Of a stretch of 64,000 bases of DNA, positions 59,301 through 64,000 are shown piece after piece. The translations under genes were made by a program, and so were the position numbers. The stretch comes from Brachypodium distachyon (Eukaryota; Streptophyta; Magnoliopsida; Poales; Poaceae): NCBI RefSeq assembly GCF_000005505.3, contig NC_016133.3, positions 59,299,237-59,363,236 of the forward strand, read 5' to 3'. The notes under the pieces were generated by a model. It was not told the origin of the DNA. It did not search any database and was given only the letters and a program-made list of their open reading frames with translations. Numbering within the stretch: the stretch's first letter is position 1; each line of letters opens with the position of its first letter.

Positions 59301-61359
59301 TGCATCAGCTCTCGAAGAAGCGTTCGCATCATCCTTTCCGTAAATTGCCGGGCCTCCCTGTTGCAGCAACATTCCATCCAACCCAAAAGATGTTCTTTGT
59401 TGCCACTAAGAAATTTGTTCAGGTTTATGATCTCCAAAAGGCAGAGGTAGTCAAGAAGCTGGAGTCAGGTGTCCGTGAAATTTCCTCTATCTCCATCCAT
59501 CCTGGTGGTAAGCATCAATTCAGCCGTACACTGATTACTAATCGATCCTTGAGGAAACCAATGTAAGTGCAATACCGTTGGTTGGATTGGGTCACTAATG
59601 ACTTCATAACTCCTTCATGTAGGTGACAATGTTATTGTGGGAAGCAAAGATGGTAAACTGTGTTGGTTTGATACCGACCTATCAACAAAGCCATACAAGA
59701 CGTTAAAGTATGGCTCCTCTTATCTCGACGTCTCTTTTTCCCTCTATGTTTTTCTTTGTAGTACGTAAAACAGATTTCTATATACATTTCGAAGGTTAGT
59801 ATCATAGGCTGATAGGCCACTGGTCACTGTTTTTTTTAATGATAAATGAGTTTTCTCTTATTCATAGTAAGAATGCAGACAAATTTTGGATTACAGATGA
59901 CTGAGTAATGAAAACTGGAAATTAAGATGCTTCCAAGGCCTGAGTTTCAACTCTCTCCTGTTTTGTTGACAATAAATCTCCTTTTATGGATCGCTAATGC
60001 TTTTGTTTGTGATAATGATTTGTTGTTTTAGTGTTGCTTTGTTCAGTTTTTTATATGCCAACTCAATTGTTGTAATCTGTATTGCAAAGTGCTTCTGTTT
60101 ACCAATCAGTTAATACTTCTTGAATAGCAATCTACAATATGGGCCACATGCTTTGCTGCCTGATGTGGCCATTGCGTACTCCTTTACGCTGCATTCAAAT
60201 TCATTCTGAACTTTTCCTTTTCTAAAGAACTATTAAGTGGAGAAGTGATCTCTATTGAAGCAAATCAATTTGTATGTTTTTCGTGGATCTAGTCATATAT
60301 TGCCTCTTTTCATTTTGAAATCCTTTGGGATCTGGTTCATTTTTGGACAGTACCCTCTAGTTCTGCTGTCCTGGATGAATTTATTACATGTGATTCATTT
60401 TCTTAATTGCAGGACCCACAAGAAGGATATTACCAGTGTTACGTTCCACCGGAGATACCCTCTTTTTGCCTCATCTTCCGAGGACTGTACAGCCTATGTA
60501 TTTCATGGAATGGTCTATTCTGATCTTAACCAGAACCCACTAATTGTACCATTGGAAATTCTCCGTGGGCATTTGAGTATTGATAGAAGAGGTATAATAC
60601 ATCCATACATCCCTTGGCTTCTGTACTTTGTCCTTTTTTACCGGGACCGGGAAAACAGCAGGAGAGGCTCCTACCGTGCTATATAAAATAATAGAGTTAC
60701 AACAGATGTCGTTCCTTTTGTAGATTACATACATGCAATTTTTAACCCTCACCGAAGGCCAATGCAGTTACATGATACTTTTTTTTTGGAATAAGGAGCT
60801 TTTGGCTCCTGATTTCAATAAGTTACATGATACTGACTTTAAACTCTGTTACATTAGTATGTTTTTAGTAGAGGGATGGGACAGTAACAAGTGTTCTGCA
60901 TCAAAACCTGGCTCTGATAGTAGTTTTTTCAGTCAAAAAAAGTGCTCTGCATCAAACGTCATGTTCTGCAGTCCTCGATCCATATGATGCCATTTTGAAT
61001 AGAAGCATATGTGCGCCATGTGTTGTGTTCTATCTGTTTATTCTACATTTGTTTATAAGAAAGAAAGTTAGATTCACTCAATTGGAGCCTTTGCATTCTG
61101 CAAGGTGCAATATCAATGTTTTGGCAGGATAAAATTTGTATGCATAAATAATGTCGTTAGGACAAATAGTTTTTCTTGCCGAAAAGAAGTTACTTAGTTG
61201 CCACACAAGGTTGCTATGTAGATGATACTCTGGGGCATCATCATCTGACCCGTAGTTTTTTTTGGGTGTGCAGGAGTCTTGGATTGCAAATTCCACCCAA
61301 GACAGCCGTGGTTGTTCACTGCTGGTGCAGACTCGGTAATCAGGCTTTACTGCGAGTAG
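53355..61359 (+). CDS. BOP1: Ribosome biogenesis protein BOP1 homologue
   Basis: BOP1 forms the nucleolar PeBoW complex with Pescadillo and WDR12 and is needed for large-subunit rRNA processing. There are 17 exons: 53355-53438, 53509-53595, 53680-53834, 54279-54396, 54992-55093, 56994-57153, 57325-57433, 57549-57651, 57790-57940, 58345-58477, 58558-58664, 58749-58819, 58902-58962, 59280-59507, 59623-59707, 60413-60591 and 61274-61359. They give about 672 residues in frame. Exon 2 could start slightly earlier. An acidic N-terminus ([12 protein letters not shown]) leads into the BOP1NT domain: [39 protein letters not shown] and [22 protein letters not shown]40 repeats follow, from [14 protein letters not shown] and [18 protein letters not shown] to the end, [15 protein letters not shown]. 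Intron 13 is U12-type AT-AC. Introns 4 and 5 carry transposons. Confidence 0.95.
54428..54668. mobile_element. Stowaway-type MITE in BOP1 intron 4
   Basis: CTCCCTCCATTTCACAAAGG and its exact-looking complement bracket 241 bp, with TA duplications at both borders (54426-54427 and 54669-54670). The arms extend at least 55 bases (GTTGGCGTATTTTGTTTCGT and partner), so it is well preserved. Confidence 0.9.
55432..56640. mobile_element. MULE-like element with long terminal inverted repeats in BOP1 intron 5
   Basis: The ends are inverted repeats of about 115 bp with roughly one difference in ten. The left end begins GGAAATATCAGGTGAAAAC. The right end, read on the minus strand, begins GGAAAATATCAGGTGAAAAC. 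Both share CCTGAGCCGTTGGATCGAAA further in. The interior (about 55560-56510) is GC-rich, unlike the AT-rich intron, and keeps minus-strand open frames (56200-55760 and 56496-56197) with no transposase motif that I recognise. Long repeats and a GC-rich interior fit a non-autonomous Mutator-like element, possibly a Pack-MULE holding captured gene pieces. A 9-bp target duplication is not clear. Confidence 0.65.
58963..59279 (+). other. U12-type AT-AC intron (BOP1 intron 13)
   Basis: The intron starts ATATCCTTT, the U12 AT-AC donor consensus. It ends in AC and has ACCTTAAT with the branch adenosine about 11 bases before the 3' end. Splicing joins [16 protein letters not shown] in frame with the BOP1 family sequence. 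No GT-AG alternative restores this reading. Confidence 0.85.
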
Positions 61360-62976
61360 ACGATGATGATCCTTTCAAGAAAAGGAAGATAGTAGTGGTT
61401 GAATTGAGCAGGCGATTTCAGTATTACTTATGGTGATGAATGCCAGGAAGGATGTTATGTCTGGCGCCCGTCCTCAGAGGTCTAATATATTTGCAATCGC
61501 AGTTTTGTTAGAAGTGATTGTTGTAATCTTTTTTGTTCTAGCTAGTTACATTGGTTCTAAGAAACATTAGGCAGCAGTGCCGGGACAAGTGTAGCTGCTG
61601 TGCAAAACACGAGTAAGGAATAGAAAAGGAGGTCGGTTTGAGCTGCAAGTGACTTCCGTAGTTTTGTGCGTGTGCGAAAGTATTCAAAATTTAGATGAGA
61701 GGTCAGGTAAGTTGTTTAACAAAGAACAGCGGTCACTAATAGAAAAACAAGTTAGTTTGAACTATTCCAGATTGATTCCAGAAGCCAACTTTTTCATGGT
61801 GTCAATTAGAAATGGTAATCAATATTCTTGAAGTTGTGAGAGTTTGATTCGGTATGTGTGGTGTAGTAATCAATATTCTTGAAGTGGTAATTAACCTAGA
61901 GCTGGGAGGTGTCTGTGGCCTGTAAATGGGGTCGACAGAGCACTTGCAACGGCTTAAAACTGAACCTGTGTCTCGTCCGTTTCTTTCTTTCACAGGTCAA
62001 ACTAGTATTAGGCTGCTTTTGGATTTGATTCGGCGGAAAGCATCGGCTAGGAGCAAAAGGGAATTAACTTCTCGTGCGCACCGAGCTGCTGCTGCTAAGA
62101 CCAGGACTAGCTTATGTTAACCAATCATATGCAATCAATCATCCTTCCCTTCACAAAGAAGGAAAAAATGTTTTTTGTCTGGAGGGAGCAGGGCATATTT
62201 TTACCAGGGCATCCTAGGTGCAAAAATGTGTTGTGTGTATGTATGGATGTATTATTCCTAAGAGCACTCAGAAAATTATAGTCCATGTTTTTTTGTCAAC
62301 TACTATGTCTAATCTAGTAAAACAAGAAGAAAAACCCCATGATGTAGTAGCTAGAAGCAAGAGAATTAAGAGCAACAGTTTGAGTTCACCTTTTGTTTTG
62401 TTTTGTTTTGGAGAACATATGTGCATGTAGTGTGGTGTACTATTCCAGATAGAATTCGATTAATCGCACCCACTGGATGGATCCCTCGTGAAGTTGACTT
62501 GGGATATATGTTACATGTACTTGTTAAAGCATAATGAAAGTTTTAACAAGCCAGGAGAAAATATAGTGAAGTGACTGTACATTCTGTTTGCATAACGTGT
62601 ATACGGCACGCAATACGCCACACAAACAATCGGAATTGAAACTCGGGTGGTCCTGAATTTTGAATAGATCCGTGGTGATGACAGAAGTTGTTGAGAAATA
62701 GTATGAAATTGGAAAGTAAGTCAAAACTCCCTATGGAACATGTGTTTGGCTGCACCTGTACTTCAGTGATACGAGAACTTCCCCTCATTTTCAGTTTATA
62801 AGGCCTATGTACATCACCAATATGATTAACAAAATACGAGTTATATATATGTCAAAAAGCATACCATTTTCGGAAACTTATATGTTTTGGAGTTCCAAGG
62901 ATGATTCAGAACCAACTAATTAATTTACATAAGCCATTTCATCTAATTATTTCACCAAACCAACAATAGTCAATAG
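61360..62976. other. Convergent 3' spacer BOP1 / ATL, no gene supported
   Basis: The sequence is AT-rich, with only short open frames of no recognisable content. It includes the 3' flanks of BOP1 and of the RING gene. A short direct repeat (TAATCAATATTCTTGAAG) occurs at 61817-61834 and 61867-61884. Confidence 0.5.
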
Positions 62977-63624
62977 CTATGGCAGGAAGCTGGTCTCGTC
63001 CCTGGAAGCAGTAGCAGCAGGTGGCTCCGTATGTGCAGCTACGTTGTCATCGTCTTGGCTGCAGGCGGCTCCGCATCTCCGGCACCGGCCCGGGAGTGGC
63101 CTTGGCGGCGACGATGATTCGGTCTCATCGGTGATGGTTGCGCGGCAGGAAGGGCACGTCGCGTGTGCCCGGAGCCAGGTGTCGATGCAGGCGACGTGGA
63201 AGCCATGGCCGCAGCCCGGCAGCACCCGGATGAGCTCCTCCTCCTCCTTGGCGAAATCGGCAAGGCAGATGGCGCATTGATCATCCTCCTCCTCCTGGCC
63301 ATGGCGGCCTTTGGTGGTGACGACGGGGAGCGCGTCGATGGCCTTCTTCTTCAGTCCTCTGGCTGGAGGCGGCAGAGGCGCCAAGCTGTTGTTGGCGATG
63401 ATGCCAGCCAGCGGTGGGTGGCGGCGACCTCGTCGGCAGGCGCAGCGCGTGACGATGGCGAGGCCAGAGAGGCAGACGAGCGCGCAGAGTAGGGATGCTA
63501 GGATGACCACCATGTTGGAGTCGATGGAGATCATCGTCGTCGTGGACGAAGACACCGGAGCTGCCGCGGCAGCAGCAGCGGTGGTGCTGGAGTGGATGAG
63601 GCTCGCCGGCGTTCGCATGGTCAC
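62977..63624 (-). CDS. RING-H2 E3 ubiquitin ligase, ATL family
   Basis: ATL proteins are membrane-anchored E3 ligases, many of them fast-response defence or stress genes. A single exon encodes 215 residues. The intronless structure is typical. An N-terminal hydrophobic segment MVVILASLLCALVCLSGLAI (about 38-57) is followed by a basic stretch CACRRGRRH. The family GLD-like motif is GLKKKAIDALPV (about 89-100). The RING-H2 domain is complete: CAICLADF, then CGHGFHVACIDTWLRAHATC and PSC, giving C-x2-C, C-x-H, H-x2-C and C-x2-C. The conserved Trp that contacts the E2 is in DTWL. The tail is Cys-, Pro- and Ser-rich (RCRRCGAAC) without known domains. A second ATG two codons on is equally possible. 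Confidence 0.92.
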   Translation of the reverse strand: MTMRTPASLIHSSTTAAAAAAAPVSSSTTTMISIDSNMVVILASLLCALVCLSGLAIVTRCACRRGRRHPPLAGIIANNSLAPLPPPARGLKKKAIDALPVVTTKGRHGQEEEDDQCAICLADFAKEEEELIRVLPGCGHGFHVACIDTWLRAHATCPSCRATITDETESSSPPRPLPGRCRRCGAACSQDDDNVAAHTEPPAATASRDETSFLP

Positions 63625-63719
63625 CCAACAAGCTGGGACCTCTGGTCTGGTAGTAAGTAGTGTGTTGCTTGTGGTCGCTTGGCGAAGACTGATGCAGCCG
63701 AATGAGCCTCCTCGCCATC

Positions 63720-63725
63720 TTTATA
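63720..63725 (-). promoter_or_regulatory. TATA box of ATL gene
   Basis: TATAAA on the minus strand lies about 100 bp upstream of the ATG at 63624, in GCGCTTATAAAGATGG. The remaining 275 bases to the window end are its upstream region. Confidence 0.6.
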
Positions 63726-64000
63726 AGCGCTCGGCGCAGCAACTGTTGACAGGTTCAAAGTGCCTGTATACTAAACAAGAGTATTTGCTGCAAAGACAAG
63801 TCTGTCTGTATGTTTCCCACAAAGCAGCTTCAGTTTGCGCCCACAAACGCCTACAAGCTAAGAAGAGAGGTCCGTCAAACAGTGCCAAAAACATGCCGCT
63901 TCGAGTGCTCTGCTTCTCCAATCTGAAGGAAGAATCATAAATTTCCAGGCTCCATCCATCAATAAACAATGTCAGGTTTCTACTTCTACTTACAGTTTTC

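Noticed and set aside
1..64000. CRISPR arrays, bacterial operons, integrated phage or a new multi-gene system
   Set aside because: The window is a eukaryotic plant locus with spliced genes of unrelated function. No regularly spaced repeats or co-transcribed novel cassette was seen.

Overview
This window is nuclear DNA from a grass (Poaceae). The genes are intron-rich plant genes with GC-rich first exons. Tourist- and Stowaway-type MITEs sit in introns and spacers, and one gene belongs to DUF6598, which I know only from grasses. The order SUS6-like, AGO1c-like, secreted PLA2, homoserine kinase, CDPK, tonoplast sugar transporter matches my memory of the distal long arm of rice chromosome 2. I could not check that, and I do not name a species. 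All calls come from translating and splicing by eye. No database was searched.

Layout. 1-12.3 kb is a degraded accessory zone. It holds a multiply broken methionine S-methyltransferase copy, a MATE transporter remnant, a LINE fragment, an inverted-repeat element, a chimeric scrap made of two neighbouring genes, and a DUF6598 gene with a probable frameshift. 12.3-21 kb carries three minus-strand genes: a plastid DUF177/YceD protein, the spliceosome-associated CTNNBL1, and a coiled-coil protein. A possible OXS3-like fragment lies between the last two. 22-34 kb holds a sucrose synthase (+) tail to tail with an AGO1-type Argonaute (-). 36.6-38.8 kb holds a secretory phospholipase A2 (-) and homoserine kinase (+), head to head with 174 bp between their start codons. 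40.2-47.5 kb is a direct tandem segmental duplication, each unit carrying one PIN-LIKES auxin-carrier gene (-) plus its flanks. 47.8-53 kb holds a CDPK and an intronless tonoplast sugar transporter (both +). 53.3-61.4 kb is the 17-exon ribosome biogenesis gene BOP1 (+), with a U12-type AT-AC intron and a 1.2 kb MULE-like element in another intron. 63-63.6 kb is an ATL-type RING-H2 ubiquitin ligase (-).

The genes are mostly unrelated housekeeping and regulatory functions, not a cluster working together. The window mixes RNA functions (CTNNBL1, AGO1, BOP1, YceD), sugar metabolism and transport (SUS, sugar transporter), auxin carriers, calcium and lipid signalling (CDPK, PLA2), amino-acid synthesis (homoserine kinase) and protein turnover (ATL).

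I found no new multi-gene system. The points most worth checking are the AT-AC intron in BOP1, an apparent excess of GC-AG introns in three neighbouring genes, the chimeric duplication near 10.4 kb, the PILS segmental duplication with a doubled promoter, and the MULE-like element in BOP1.
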